Below, piece after piece: positions 32,783-41,593 of a stretch of DNA of 64,000 bases. Numbering within the stretch: the stretch's first letter is position 1; each line of letters opens with the position of its first letter. Source of the stretch: Acidimicrobiia bacterium. Lineage in GTDB: Bacteria > Actinomycetota > Acidimicrobiia > Acidimicrobiales > Bin134. Where the stretch lies: contig JAJECA010000048.1 of NCBI GenBank assembly GCA_022822265.1, positions 1-64,000 on the forward strand. The letters run 5' to 3'. The translations under genes were made by a program, and so were the position numbers. The notes under the pieces are model-generated. The model was not told where the DNA came from and ran no database searches. It saw only the letters and a program-made list of their open reading frames with translations.

Positions 32783-34519
32783 TTACTCCTGGACCCGCTC
32801 GACGATCAGGGCGTAGCCGTTGCCGCGGGCGCCGGAGGTCTCGTTGATGTAGATGGCATATTCGCCAGCGTCGAGCGCGGTGAATCGAAGGTGAGCGTTG
32901 GTGGAGAATCCCAGACCAGTGCGCGGGTTGGTGCCGTCGCTCTGGGCTGACAACTCACCCGTTTCGCGGTTCCTGACTGTGATCGAAGTATCGGCAAGGA
33001 TCGAATCAGTGCTGATCTCGATGGTTTCGCCCTCTTCGAGGCTGATCTTGTACCAATCCGTGTCAAAGGTGTAGTCGAAGAATCCGTAGAAGATCTCTAC
33101 ATTGCCCTCGGCCAACAAGACGGTTCCATCGAATTCATCTCTGAAGGGATGAAGTCTGACGGTAGCGGCTAGTTCGAATTCATATTCCCCATCGGTGAGG
33201 CTGCCGATTCTCACAAAGTGCTTCCCGCTTCGCAGCACCTCGAAGGTCGTTTGCTCACCCCCGGTCTTGGTCGCATTCTGCGTGGCCAGCGTCTCCACGG
33301 AATCGGAGACGATGATGACGCCATCGCTTTTGCCCTGGATCTGAATGGTCACTTTGGTGCCCGCCGCGGCGTTGAAGGTGTAAGCCGGACTGTCGATCCC
33401 CCGCGTTCCGGCGACCTTGTGTTCGAACTCCCCAACTTTTCTAGGAGCCCGTCGTTCGGTCTTCTCTTCCGGAGGCTCATAGCTGGCGATCAGCCTCTCG
33501 ATGATCAGCGCGTCGTCGGCGGCCGAAGTTGCCAGCGCAAAACCGGCACTGCTGAATCTCCATGTGGAAATGCCCACCACCTCTCCACTCGCGTTGAGAA
33601 GAGCGCCGCCGCTTTGCCCGCCGGCAATCGCCGCGTCGGACTGGAGGATGGTGAGGTCGTACGTGGTCCACTCGCGCAAGCGAGACAGGATGCCCTGAGT
33701 GATGGTTGGTTGGGGGAACAACTCGGGTTCAGACGGATACCCCACCAAGAAGAGTTCGCTGCCCAGCGGCAGGTCTTCTCGATCGGAGAATGTCAGCGGT
33801 TGGTATGGGACATCGACCGGTCCCAGCACGGCCAAGTCGGCCATAAAGTCCCGACCGACGACGGGCACGTCTCGAATCTCGGTGCCGTCTGGGAATACGA
33901 GCCAGGCCTCGTCGTAGGGCCACACCACATGGTTGTTGGTGACGATGTACCCGCCCCCAATCAGGATGCCGCTGCCTAGTTTCGATGAGGTTTCGACCAG
34001 CGCTATCGAAGGGGACACCAGCGCGTAAATCTCGGCGGGAGAAAGTTCCTGTCCGGCTGGCCGTGGGGTGGGTCGGGCAGTGGGTTCGGGCGAGCTGTCG
34101 TCGCATCCTCCCGGAACAAGGGCAGTGTCGATATCGAATCGGCAGCGATAGGCGTTGAGCAGTGCCTCTTGGGCAGTCACCAGTCGGTCGCGCCGGGCCA
34201 GTTCTCCCAGGGACGGGGTCCCGTCAAATGGCTGGGGCTCCTCGGCCGGATTTACCGGTGATCCGTCGTAACAACCTCCCGGTACCTGCGCGACGTCGAT
34301 GCCAAATCGGCAGCGGTAGATGTTGAGCAGAGCCTCCTGCTGGGCAATCAGCTGATCGCGTTTGGCGATGTCTGCGAGGCTGGCCGACTGGGCGCCCACG
34401 GGCGCTGCTAGCGACAACGTGGCCGCGATCACCGCGATGGCCGCTAACGCGCGCACGACCAGTTTGTTCCGCCGGGTTGCCGTGGCGCGGCCGATGTTGA
34501 CAGGGGAAGTTGTCGTCAC
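32783..34519 (-). CDS. Secreted trypsin-like (S1C) serine protease with duplicated YRCRF cysteine motif
   Basis: 578 aa. Signal peptide with probable cleavage after AAPVGA (about 43). Two copies of a roughly 36-residue motif follow (about 48-83 and 103-139): SL--A-RD-L---EALLN-YRCRF-ID---VPGGC, each with two cysteines, probably a disulfide hairpin. The protease domain (about 160-350) has His197 (TNNHVV), Asp228 (ADLAVLG) and Ser303 (GGQSGGAL). The C-terminal part (about 365-578) is beta-rich with two PPC-like segments and no PDZ domain. It may degrade or process envelope or extracellular proteins. GTG start after AAAGGG, 18 bp after the permease gene. Confidence 0.9.
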   Translation of the reverse strand: MTTTSPVNIGRATATRRNKLVVRALAAIAVIAATLSLAAPVGAQSASLADIAKRDQLIAQQEALLNIYRCRFGIDVAQVPGGCYDGSPVNPAEEPQPFDGTPSLGELARRDRLVTAQEALLNAYRCRFDIDTALVPGGCDDSSPEPTARPTPRPAGQELSPAEIYALVSPSIALVETSSKLGSGILIGGGYIVTNNHVVWPYDEAWLVFPDGTEIRDVPVVGRDFMADLAVLGPVDVPYQPLTFSDREDLPLGSELFLVGYPSEPELFPQPTITQGILSRLREWTTYDLTILQSDAAIAGGQSGGALLNASGEVVGISTWRFSSAGFALATSAADDALIIERLIASYEPPEEKTERRAPRKVGEFEHKVAGTRGIDSPAYTFNAAAGTKVTIQIQGKSDGVIIVSDSVETLATQNATKTGGEQTTFEVLRSGKHFVRIGSLTDGEYEFELAATVRLHPFRDEFDGTVLLAEGNVEIFYGFFDYTFDTDWYKISLEEGETIEISTDSILADTSITVRNRETGELSAQSDGTNPRTGLGFSTNAHLRFTALDAGEYAIYINETSGARGNGYALIVERVQE

Positions 34520-34537
34520 AGTTTCCCTTTCGTTGCT

Positions 34538-35800
34538 TTAGTCGGCCGTGACCGGCCGGGGCAAGGCTCTGCGGATTCGCCAGATCAGGATACCGGCGGC
34601 AAGAACCATAATGCCGACTATCACTGATGTGCCCGGCAGGGTCACGGCCAGGGTGACGCAGCCGATGAAGCCGAGGCCGCTCAGCCCCCGCGGCCAGCGT
34701 CGCTGGCTGGCTGGCAGGGTCCACGCGGAGGCGTTGGTCACGGCGTAGTAGAACAGCACGCAGAACGAGCTGAATCCCAGCACGCTGCGCAAGTCGGTGA
34801 GCGATACCAGCACGATCACCACCGCGGCCACCGCGACCTCGGCGTAGTGGGGCACCTTGATTGTCGGATGGACCTTGTCCAGCACTCGGGGCAAGTCGCC
34901 TTCTGAGGCCATGGCGAATGTGGTTCGCCCCACCCCGGCGATCAGGGCCATCAATGCTCCGGCCGAGGCAATGACCGCTCCCACTCGCACCACCGGTGTG
35001 AGTCCGTTCCAAGCCCCGGCGTCGGTGGCCGCGGCCAATGGAGCGGCCGCGTCAGCCAGCACCTCGGGGCCTACTGCCCACAGTGCGGTGGCCGACACCG
35101 CGGCATACACAACCAGCGTGATGCCCAGCGCGGCGGGGATGGCCCGGGGAATGGTGCGAGCCGGGTTCTTTATCTCCTCGCCCAGAGTGGCGATGCGGGC
35201 ATAGCCGGCGAAGGCGAAAAACAACAGCCCGGCAGACTCCAGAATCCCGCCCGCGCCGCCTTCCCCCCAGTCGGCCAAATTTTCGGCATCGGCCGTGCCC
35301 CCGCCCACCGCGGCGGCCACCACCAAGCCGAGGGCGATCAGCACCAGGGTGACCGTGACCCGGGTGGCCGCCGCCGTCCGGGTGATGCCCCGGAGGTTTA
35401 TGGCGGTCACCACGACAACGGCGGCGATGCCGGCGGGCCGGGGGTACTCGGGAAAGGCGTAAGCACCGAAAGCGAGAGCCGAGACCGACAGCGTGGCCGA
35501 CTTGCCCACCACGAAACCCCAACCGGCGCAGAACCCGGCTAAGTGTCCCAGCCGCTTGCGTCCGTACACATAGGTGCCCCCCGAAGCGGGGTAGAGGGCG
35601 GCCAGCTGGGCTGAGGAGGTGGCGTTGCAGAACGCCACTACACCGGCTACCGCCAATCCGATCATCAGGCCTGATCCGGCTGCGGCCGCGGCTGGTCCGA
35701 TGGCGGCGAACACGCTGGCCCCGATCATCGACCCCAGACCGATCACGATCGCATCCCCGGTGCCCAGCCGTCGGGCCAACCGGGTGGGCGGGTTGCTCAC
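34538..35800 (-). CDS. APC-family amino-acid/polyamine permease
   Basis: 420 aa with about 11-12 hydrophobic helices. TM1 holds the unwound substrate motif GLGSMIGASVFAAIGPA, TM2-3 hold YPASGGTYVYG, and FFAFAGYARIATLGEEIKNPARTIPRAI is the typical TM6/loop region of amino-acid-polyamine-organocation transporters. Substrate not predictable. GTG start with TATCCT 7 nt upstream, suggesting a leaderless transcript that would also cover the protease gene. Confidence 0.92.
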   Translation of the reverse strand: MSNPPTRLARRLGTGDAIVIGLGSMIGASVFAAIGPAAAAAGSGLMIGLAVAGVVAFCNATSSAQLAALYPASGGTYVYGRKRLGHLAGFCAGWGFVVGKSATLSVSALAFGAYAFPEYPRPAGIAAVVVVTAINLRGITRTAAATRVTVTLVLIALGLVVAAAVGGGTADAENLADWGEGGAGGILESAGLLFFAFAGYARIATLGEEIKNPARTIPRAIPAALGITLVVYAAVSATALWAVGPEVLADAAAPLAAATDAGAWNGLTPVVRVGAVIASAGALMALIAGVGRTTFAMASEGDLPRVLDKVHPTIKVPHYAEVAVAAVVIVLVSLTDLRSVLGFSSFCVLFYYAVTNASAWTLPASQRRWPRGLSGLGFIGCVTLAVTLPGTSVIVGIMVLAAGILIWRIRRALPRPVTAD

Positions 35801-35807
35801 AGACCGC

Positions 35808-35813
35808 AGGATA
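35808..35813 (-). promoter_or_regulatory. Leaderless-type -10 hexamer for the permease-protease operon
   Basis: TATCCT on the minus strand is 7 nt before the GTG at 35800. Confidence 0.5.
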
Positions 35814-35880
35814 GAGGGATGGCGGCCTTCTTCCTCCTACCCTGCGACGAGCAGGCCGCTCTTCCGACAGGATGGAGGTC

Positions 35881-36732
35881 ATGGCTGAAGACAATGTGAC
35901 CTACGAGACGGCCGGGGCGGTGGCGACGATCACCCTCAACCGGCCCGACGTGTTCAACGCCTTGACCGACGACATGTTCGACCAGATCGTGGCTTTTGTC
36001 CGCCAGGCCGAGGCCGACGACGATGTCAAGTGCATCTTGTTGGCCGGAGCGGGGCGGGGGTTCACCTCGGGTTTCGACCTGTCCAGCCCCGACGACTTCT
36101 ACGGAGGGGCCGAGACCAAGGGGGGCCGGTTCGCCATTGCCGGACTGCGCCGCCGGGCCTGGGTGATGCGCGACCTGCTGTACTCGGCCAAGCCCATCGT
36201 GGCCCGGGTTCATGGGCCGTGTATCGGCGCCGGGCTGTATCTGATGCTGGTGTGCGATTTCGCGGTGGTGACCGACGACGCCGTTTTCGGGCTGCCCGAG
36301 GAGCGGTTCGGCTCGGCGGGCACGTCGTGGCTCTATCCCATGCTGGCCTCCCAGATCGGGCTGAAGCGGGCCAACGAGTTGGTGGTGACCGGGCGGAAGT
36401 TCGACGCCGCCGAGGCCGAGCGGCTGGGCCTGGTCAACCGGGTAGTGCCCTCCGATGAGTTGGACGAAGCGGTGGCCCAGCTCACCGGGGCGCTGGCCAG
36501 CCTGCCCCGCGACGGCATCGCCACCGGCCGCGCCGTGGCCCACCTGGCCTACGACATGCTGGGCATCGGCCAGTCATTCACCCCCCACTACGGCGTCCAC
36601 CCCTTGTTCGTGATGGGCACCCGCCGCAGCCCCGACGAGTTCGATTTCCACGAGACGTCGCGGGAGAAGGGCATGAAGGGCGCGCTGGCCGAGCGCGACG
36701 AGTGCTTCGGAGGGGACTACTGGGGCTGGTAG
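35881..36732 (+). CDS. Enoyl-CoA hydratase/isomerase (crotonase) family protein
   Basis: 283 aa. Crotonase motifs ITLNRPDVFNALTD, GAGRGFTSGFDLSSP and VHGPCIGAGLYLMLVCDFAV. The Glu-bearing region reads FGLPEERFGSAGTSW. The C-terminal 40 residues, with FGGDYWGW, are longer than average. Acts on a CoA thioester, exact reaction unknown. Start taken at 35881 (MAEDNVTYE), but an ATG three codons earlier (35872) is equally possible; GGAGG lies only 2 nt before 35881. Divergent from the permease gene. Confidence 0.88.
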   Translation: MAEDNVTYETAGAVATITLNRPDVFNALTDDMFDQIVAFVRQAEADDDVKCILLAGAGRGFTSGFDLSSPDDFYGGAETKGGRFAIAGLRRRAWVMRDLLYSAKPIVARVHGPCIGAGLYLMLVCDFAVVTDDAVFGLPEERFGSAGTSWLYPMLASQIGLKRANELVVTGRKFDAAEAERLGLVNRVVPSDELDEAVAQLTGALASLPRDGIATGRAVAHLAYDMLGIGQSFTPHYGVHPLFVMGTRRSPDEFDFHETSREKGMKGALAERDECFGGDYWGW

Positions 36733-36753
36733 GCGACGGCTTTCGACCGGCGA

Positions 36754-37698
36754 TTACTGAGATTGGTAGGCGACCGTGGGCATCATGGTGGCCTTGGGTT
36801 GGTAGGGCACCGACGGGTCGAAGTAGGGGCGGTCGCCGTCCACGGTGCAGCGGCGAATCTCGCGGACCTCGGGGTAGTGGTCGGAGACGCCCCGGTGATT
36901 GGTTGACCGCTCGTCCCAGATGGCCAGATCGCCCTCGGTCCACGACCACCGGCAATGGAAGCGGGGTTGGTTGATGTGGCGCATCAAAAAGTCGAGCAGG
37001 GCATTGCTCTCGGCCTCGGTCAGCCCGACCACGTATTGATGGAAGTTGGTGGCCACGTATAGCGCCCGCCGTCCGGTCTCAGGGTGGGTCCTCACCAATG
37101 GGTGGTTGACTCCGGGGTAGGCCTCCCGCAGCAGGGGCACCAAGTCCCAGCTTCCCGACTTCTCGGCCATGTTCGTGCAGAACTGCGGGTAGTTGGAGTG
37201 GTGGAGCTCCAATCCGTCGATCATGGTTCGCATCGGCTCCGACAGGGCGTCGTAGGCCGAAGTGATGCTGCACCACATGGTGTCGCCGCCGTAAGGCGGC
37301 GCCACTAGGGATTGGAGCAGAGCAATCTTGGGGGGCACTTCGATCCAGGTCACGTCGGTGTGCCAGTTGTCGGTGGTTGGCAGGCTCTCGGCATCGTCGC
37401 GGATGACCGACAATTGCGGTTCGGTCACCCCCATCACGGCTTGAAGCGGGTAGATGCTGGGCTGGCCCCACAGGGAGGCCAACTCCAGTTGGTCTTCGGC
37501 GCTCATGGGCACATTGCGGAACATGATCACTTCGTGGCGGAGCAGCGCCTCGTGGACCTCGGCGAACTGCTGGTCGGTCAGGCCGTCGCGGGGGTCCACG
37601 CCGGAGACCACCGCGCCCAGCGACCCGCCGATCCGGTCAACCTGGATGGTCTCGTAGGACTCCTCGGCGTTGAGACTTGGGGTTAGGGTCATGCTCAT
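36754..37698 (-). CDS. TauD/TfdA-family 2-oxoglutarate/Fe(II) dioxygenase
   Basis: 314 aa. Fe(II) triad: His and Asp in NWHTDVTW and distal His in ERSTNHRGVSDH, with the 2-oxoglutarate-binding Arg in EIRRCTVDGDRP. Family members cleave taurine, 2,4-D, alkyl sulfates or other substrates by hydroxylation. The substrate is undetermined; no sulfonate transporter is adjacent. Start set at ATG 37698 (MSMTLTPS); an upstream in-frame ATG (37725) lies within the divergent promoter region shared with the SMP-30 gene. Confidence 0.92.
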   Translation of the reverse strand: MSMTLTPSLNAEESYETIQVDRIGGSLGAVVSGVDPRDGLTDQQFAEVHEALLRHEVIMFRNVPMSAEDQLELASLWGQPSIYPLQAVMGVTEPQLSVIRDDAESLPTTDNWHTDVTWIEVPPKIALLQSLVAPPYGGDTMWCSITSAYDALSEPMRTMIDGLELHHSNYPQFCTNMAEKSGSWDLVPLLREAYPGVNHPLVRTHPETGRRALYVATNFHQYVVGLTEAESNALLDFLMRHINQPRFHCRWSWTEGDLAIWDERSTNHRGVSDHYPEVREIRRCTVDGDRPYFDPSVPYQPKATMMPTVAYQSQ

Positions 37699-37748
37699 AG
37701 GGCTATTGTGCCATCTCGTCCGCACGCAAGCCGATGAGGAGGCACCTG

Positions 37749-38612
37749 ATGCGCACGATCTTGGACGGGCTCAACTTCTCCGAAGGGCCCCGGTGGCACG
37801 ACGGCGCCCTGTGGTTCTCCGACATGCACGCCCACCGGGTGATCCGCACCGACCTCGACGGCAACGCCGAGACGGTGGCCGTGGTCGACTGGGACGACCC
37901 ATCGGGGCTGGGCTGGCTTCCCGACGGCCGGCTGCTGGTGGTGGCCATGGCCACCCAAAAGCTGCTGCGCCAAGAGCCCGACGGGTCGATAGTGGAGCAC
38001 GCCGACCTGTCGTCGCTGGCCATTGGCGACATCAATGACATGATCGTGCGCTCCGACGGCACCGCCTACATCGGCGACATGGGCCAGAGGATCCACGCCG
38101 GCGGCGAGCGGCGCACTGCGCAGACCCTCAGGGTGGCCCCCGATGGGTCGGTAAGCGTGGGCGCTGACGGCATGGAGGCTCCCAATGGCCACATCTTGAC
38201 CCCCGACGAGGAGACGCTGATCGTGGCCGAGAGCGCGGCCTTCCGGCTCACCGCGTTCGACGTGGCCCCCGACGGCACCCTGTCCAACCGGAGGGTATAC
38301 GCCGAGCTGGTCCCAGAATCCGACCGGGCTCCGGTGGCCCCGCCCGACGGCATCTGCCTCGACGCCGAGGGCGCGGTGTGGGTGGCCGATCCGCTGGGCT
38401 TGAGGGTGTTCCGAGTGCTGCCCGGCGGCGAGGTGACCGACTCTTACGACATGGCTCCCAAAGTGCCGGTGGCCTGCGTGCTGGGCGGTGACGACCGCCG
38501 CACACTGCTCATCTGCGCCGCCGACGACTGGAAAAAAGAAGTGGTCACCGCGGCCAAAACCGGTTCCATCTACGCCACCGAAGCCACCGTCCCCGGCGTC
38601 GGCAAGCCCTAG
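37749..38612 (+). CDS. SMP-30/gluconolactonase-family protein
   Basis: 287 aa six-bladed propeller. FSEGPRWHDGALWFSDM carries the metal-binding Glu of the family; INDMIVRSDGTAYIGD and PNGHILTPDEETLIVAES provide the other Asn/Asp ligands, and PPDGICLDAEGAVWVAD the last blade. Probably a Ca2+-dependent lactonase acting on a sugar or other lactone. The ATG at 37749 has GAGGAGG 6 nt upstream, favouring it over the ATG at 37734. Confidence 0.92.
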   Translation: MRTILDGLNFSEGPRWHDGALWFSDMHAHRVIRTDLDGNAETVAVVDWDDPSGLGWLPDGRLLVVAMATQKLLRQEPDGSIVEHADLSSLAIGDINDMIVRSDGTAYIGDMGQRIHAGGERRTAQTLRVAPDGSVSVGADGMEAPNGHILTPDEETLIVAESAAFRLTAFDVAPDGTLSNRRVYAELVPESDRAPVAPPDGICLDAEGAVWVADPLGLRVFRVLPGGEVTDSYDMAPKVPVACVLGGDDRRTLLICAADDWKKEVVTAAKTGSIYATEATVPGVGKP

Positions 38613-38634
38613 TGGCGCGTCGTGGGTTTATTCG

Positions 38635-39378
38635 CTAGTCAACAGGCTGGGGCGTCAATTCGCGCAGGGATACGGAGACGCCGGAATCGGGGCTGAGGCT
38701 GACCAGCACTACTGCGGGTTCGCCTTCCAATGACTCGGCGGTGGCGCCGGAGTAGGCGACCAGCGAGGGAGATTCGCGCACCACTTGATGGCGGTGGATG
38801 TGGCCTAGGGCGACGTAGTCCCAGTCGACGGTGTCGAGGTGGCTGGGGTAGATGGGAGACGAGCGGTATGACGGTGTCTCGTCGGGCATGACTAGGCCGT
38901 GGCCCATGGCCACGCACCAGCCGTCCTCGGGACGATCGGGGAGGCCGTCGAGGGGGTGGAAGCCGGGATGGTGGTCGTCCATCGACTTGCCCCACACGGT
39001 GAGCTCCAGCTCGGGGAGGTGGGTGGTGGTTCCCTCGAGAGAATCTAGGACCGTGACCGGGAGATCCTGGATGTGGGGAGCGAACCGATGGAGCACCGAT
39101 GTTTCGGGATGGGCATCGTGATTGCCGGCGATCACGACCACGGGGCACGAGAGCCGAGCGAGCTGATCGGCGGCCCAACTCAGCACGTCGTCGCCCACGC
39201 GGTTGTGGTCGAACAGGTCGCCGGAGATGATCACCGCGTCCACGGCCTCGGCGATGGCCAGATCTATGGCGGCGGCAAACGCCTTCTCTTGGCGCTTGGC
39301 GGGGGAGGTGCCCAGATGGCAGTCCGAGGTGTGCAACAGAGAGAGGGCTCGGCGTTGTTGGCTTTCGTTGTCGGTCAC
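38635..39378 (-). CDS. Metallophosphoesterase, DNA-repair exonuclease-like (SbcD/Mre11 superfamily)
   Basis: 247 aa. Calcineurin-like metal motifs in order: DCHLG, GDLFDHN, GNHDAH, GHGLVM and GHIHRH. Overall layout is like YkuE/SbcD-type phosphoesterases, but no SbcC/Rad50 ATPase gene is next to it. GTG start at 39378 just before LSLLHTSDCHLG; the frame is open far upstream, where it shadows the SDR gene. Divergent from the SDR gene at 39449. Nuclease or nucleotide-phosphatase activity cannot be separated by sequence alone. Confidence 0.88.
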   Translation of the reverse strand: MTDNESQQRRALSLLHTSDCHLGTSPAKRQEKAFAAAIDLAIAEAVDAVIISGDLFDHNRVGDDVLSWAADQLARLSCPVVVIAGNHDAHPETSVLHRFAPHIQDLPVTVLDSLEGTTTHLPELELTVWGKSMDDHHPGFHPLDGLPDRPEDGWCVAMGHGLVMPDETPSYRSSPIYPSHLDTVDWDYVALGHIHRHQVVRESPSLVAYSGATAESLEGEPAVVLVSLSPDSGVSVSLRELTPQPVD

Positions 39379-39448
39379 TTTGCTGGTAGTCCTCGGCTCA
39401 ACTCGTCGGCGTAGGCTCGCACATAATTTCTTACGGGAAGGCAAGGCT

Positions 39449-40366
39449 ATGGCAGAACGGGCCTGTGAGGGCAAGGTTGCGCTGGTAACCGGGGCCAGCA
39501 AGGGGGGAACGGGCACGGCGATAGCGCTGCGCCTGGCCGCCGAGGGGGCCCGGGTGGCCATCACCGCTCGTGATGAGCAGGGTTTGGAGGTCACTAAAGA
39601 ACGCATCGAGTCGTTCGGCGGGGAGTGCCTGGTGATTCCGTCCGACCTCAGCGACCCCAACGGCGCCCGCACCGAGTTGGTGCCCAAGACGACAGAGGCG
39701 TTCGGACCCATCGATTTGCTGGTGAACAACGCGGCCATGAACGGCTACCGGCCGTTCGAAGAGGTCTCCCCACGACAGCTCGAGCTCAGCCTCCAAGTGA
39801 ACCTGTGGGCACCGTGGGAGCTGATGAAGGCAGTCATCGGCGGGATGCGCGAACGGGGCAGCGGTGCCATCTTGAACCTCACCACCTTCTCCGCCGAGCT
39901 CCCACCCGGCCCCCCGTTTCCCACCAGCAGGCCTTCGAAGGCGGGCTTCGTGTACGGGGCGCCCAAGGCGGCGTTGAACAAGCTGACGGTGTCAGCGGCC
40001 AGCGAGTGCGAGGGCCAGGGGATCTCCGTCAATGCCCTCACCCCGCAAGCGGCCATTGCCACCCCGGCGTTGGTGGAGGGCGGCTGGATAGACGAGGAGA
40101 TGTTCGAACCCCTTGAGACGATGGCCGAAGCCGCCGTGGCGCTGGTCACCGGCGAACCCGACGTGCTTACCGGGCGTATCGCCTTCAGCCTGCAGCTCCT
40201 GGTGGAACTCAACCGGCCGGTGCGCGATCTGATGGGCGAGTCGCTGGTGGAGGGCTGGCAGCCGGCCGACATCCCACCAGTCATCGCCCGACAAGAGGCC
40301 AACCTCGCCCGGCGGGGCTGGCCCGATGGCTACACCTTTGGGCGGGTCCACAGTCCGCGTCCATGA
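39449..40366 (+). CDS. SDR-family oxidoreductase
   Basis: 305 aa. Cofactor loop TGASKGGTGTAIA, ITARDE, SDLSDP, LVNNAAMNG and Tyr/Lys in YGAPKAALNK. The serine position is in NLTTFSAE. The C-terminal extension of about 60 residues is unusual for a classical SDR. ATG with AAGG at about 6 nt. First gene of the (+) run SDR-P450-cyclase; the stop overlaps the P450 start (ATGA), so it may oxidise the alcohol the P450 makes or use the same substrate (inference). Confidence 0.9.
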   Translation: MAERACEGKVALVTGASKGGTGTAIALRLAAEGARVAITARDEQGLEVTKERIESFGGECLVIPSDLSDPNGARTELVPKTTEAFGPIDLLVNNAAMNGYRPFEEVSPRQLELSLQVNLWAPWELMKAVIGGMRERGSGAILNLTTFSAELPPGPPFPTSRPSKAGFVYGAPKAALNKLTVSAASECEGQGISVNALTPQAAIATPALVEGGWIDEEMFEPLETMAEAAVALVTGEPDVLTGRIAFSLQLLVELNRPVRDLMGESLVEGWQPADIPPVIARQEANLARRGWPDGYTFGRVHSPRP

Positions 40367-41562
40367 GCGACGAGCTGCTTCTTCGGATCGTCACCGATCC
40401 TGAGGCATACGCCGACCCCTACCCGCTGCTGAGGGAATTGCGGGAGACGGCGCCAGTTCACAAACTCAGTTTTGCCGACTATTGGGTCCTCACTCGCTAC
40501 GAGGACTGCCGAATGGCGCTGCGTGATCCTCGGATGGGCAACGCCGAGCCCGGCGACGAAGTTCCGACGCTCACTGCTGAGAGAGTGCGAACTCCCAACG
40601 AAGAGCGGACCTTTTTGTTCTTGAATCCTCCCGACCACACCCGACTGCGTTCGCTGGTCAGCCGGGCCTTCACTCCTCGACGGGTCGAAAGTGTGCGGTC
40701 GGCAGTGGAGGAGATGACCGCCGAGCAGCTCGACTCTCTGGCCGCCTCCGGTGGGGGAGACCTGATTGATCAGCTGGCCTTTCCCTTGCCGGCCAACGTC
40801 ATCAGCGAGCTGGTGGGGGTGCCCCGGGCTGACCGAGATTGGCTGCGGCCCTTGGTGTCGGATCTGGCCGGCACCCTGGAACCGAACCAAAGCCCGGAGG
40901 ATCGGGAGCGGGCCGAAGCGTCTGCGGTCAAGGTGAAAGCGTATTTCGACGAGTTGATCGACCAGCGGCGAGCCGAGCCCAGTGACGATCTGCTGTCAGC
41001 GCTGATTGCAGCCAGCGACGGAGAAGACCGGCTCACCCAGCGAGAGATCGGGCTCACCTTGTCGCTCATCTATGCCGCGGGCTTCGAGACCACCACCAAT
41101 TTGATCGGCAACATGGTCCACACGCTCATTCGGCATCCCGAGGAGCTGGTCCGACTGCGGACCGATCGGTCGTTGGTGCCCGGCGCGGTGGACGAGGTGC
41201 TGCGCTATCAGCCTCCCGTGCAGGTGGACGCCCGGTACACCTTCGAAGCCGTGGAAATCGGCGGGCACTCCATCGCCAAGGGAAGCATGGTACTGATGCT
41301 TCTGGGAGCGGCCAACCGCGACCCCGACGTGATCGACGATCCCGACCGGTTCGATATTGCCCGCCAGGAGACGCCGCTGTTGTCGTTCGGATCAGGCATC
41401 CACTACTGCCTGGGTGCGTCACTGGCCCGCCTCGAAGGCCAGGTAGTGCTGGCCGGTCTGCTGGACCGCTTCGAAACCTGGACTCCGTTGGAGGACGATC
41501 CCCCCTGGAAGGACCGGCTCACCTTGCGCGGGCTGGCCCGCTTGCCGATAGCTCTCTCTTAG
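40363..41562 (+). CDS. Cytochrome P450
   Basis: 399 aa. I-helix AGFETTTNLIGNM with the acid-alcohol region, K-helix ExxR in VDEVLRYQPP, and the haem loop LSFGSGIHYCLGASLARLE with thiolate Cys349. Size and sequence fit the soluble actinobacterial class that uses separate ferredoxin and reductase; neither gene is nearby. Coupled to the SDR by an ATGA overlap and 31 bp before the cyclase gene. Substrate unknown. Confidence 0.95.
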   Translation: MSDELLLRIVTDPEAYADPYPLLRELRETAPVHKLSFADYWVLTRYEDCRMALRDPRMGNAEPGDEVPTLTAERVRTPNEERTFLFLNPPDHTRLRSLVSRAFTPRRVESVRSAVEEMTAEQLDSLAASGGGDLIDQLAFPLPANVISELVGVPRADRDWLRPLVSDLAGTLEPNQSPEDRERAEASAVKVKAYFDELIDQRRAEPSDDLLSALIAASDGEDRLTQREIGLTLSLIYAAGFETTTNLIGNMVHTLIRHPEELVRLRTDRSLVPGAVDEVLRYQPPVQVDARYTFEAVEIGGHSIAKGSMVLMLLGAANRDPDVIDDPDRFDIARQETPLLSFGSGIHYCLGASLARLEGQVVLAGLLDRFETWTPLEDDPPWKDRLTLRGLARLPIALS

Positions 41563-41593
41563 CGACCGACAGCGCGGTGATAGACACTGCCTT

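Noticed and set aside
38635-39738. 367-codon form of the metallophosphoesterase
   Set aside because: The upstream third is low-complexity shadow coding opposite the SDR gene; the family fold starts at LSLLHTSDCHLG after GTG 39378.
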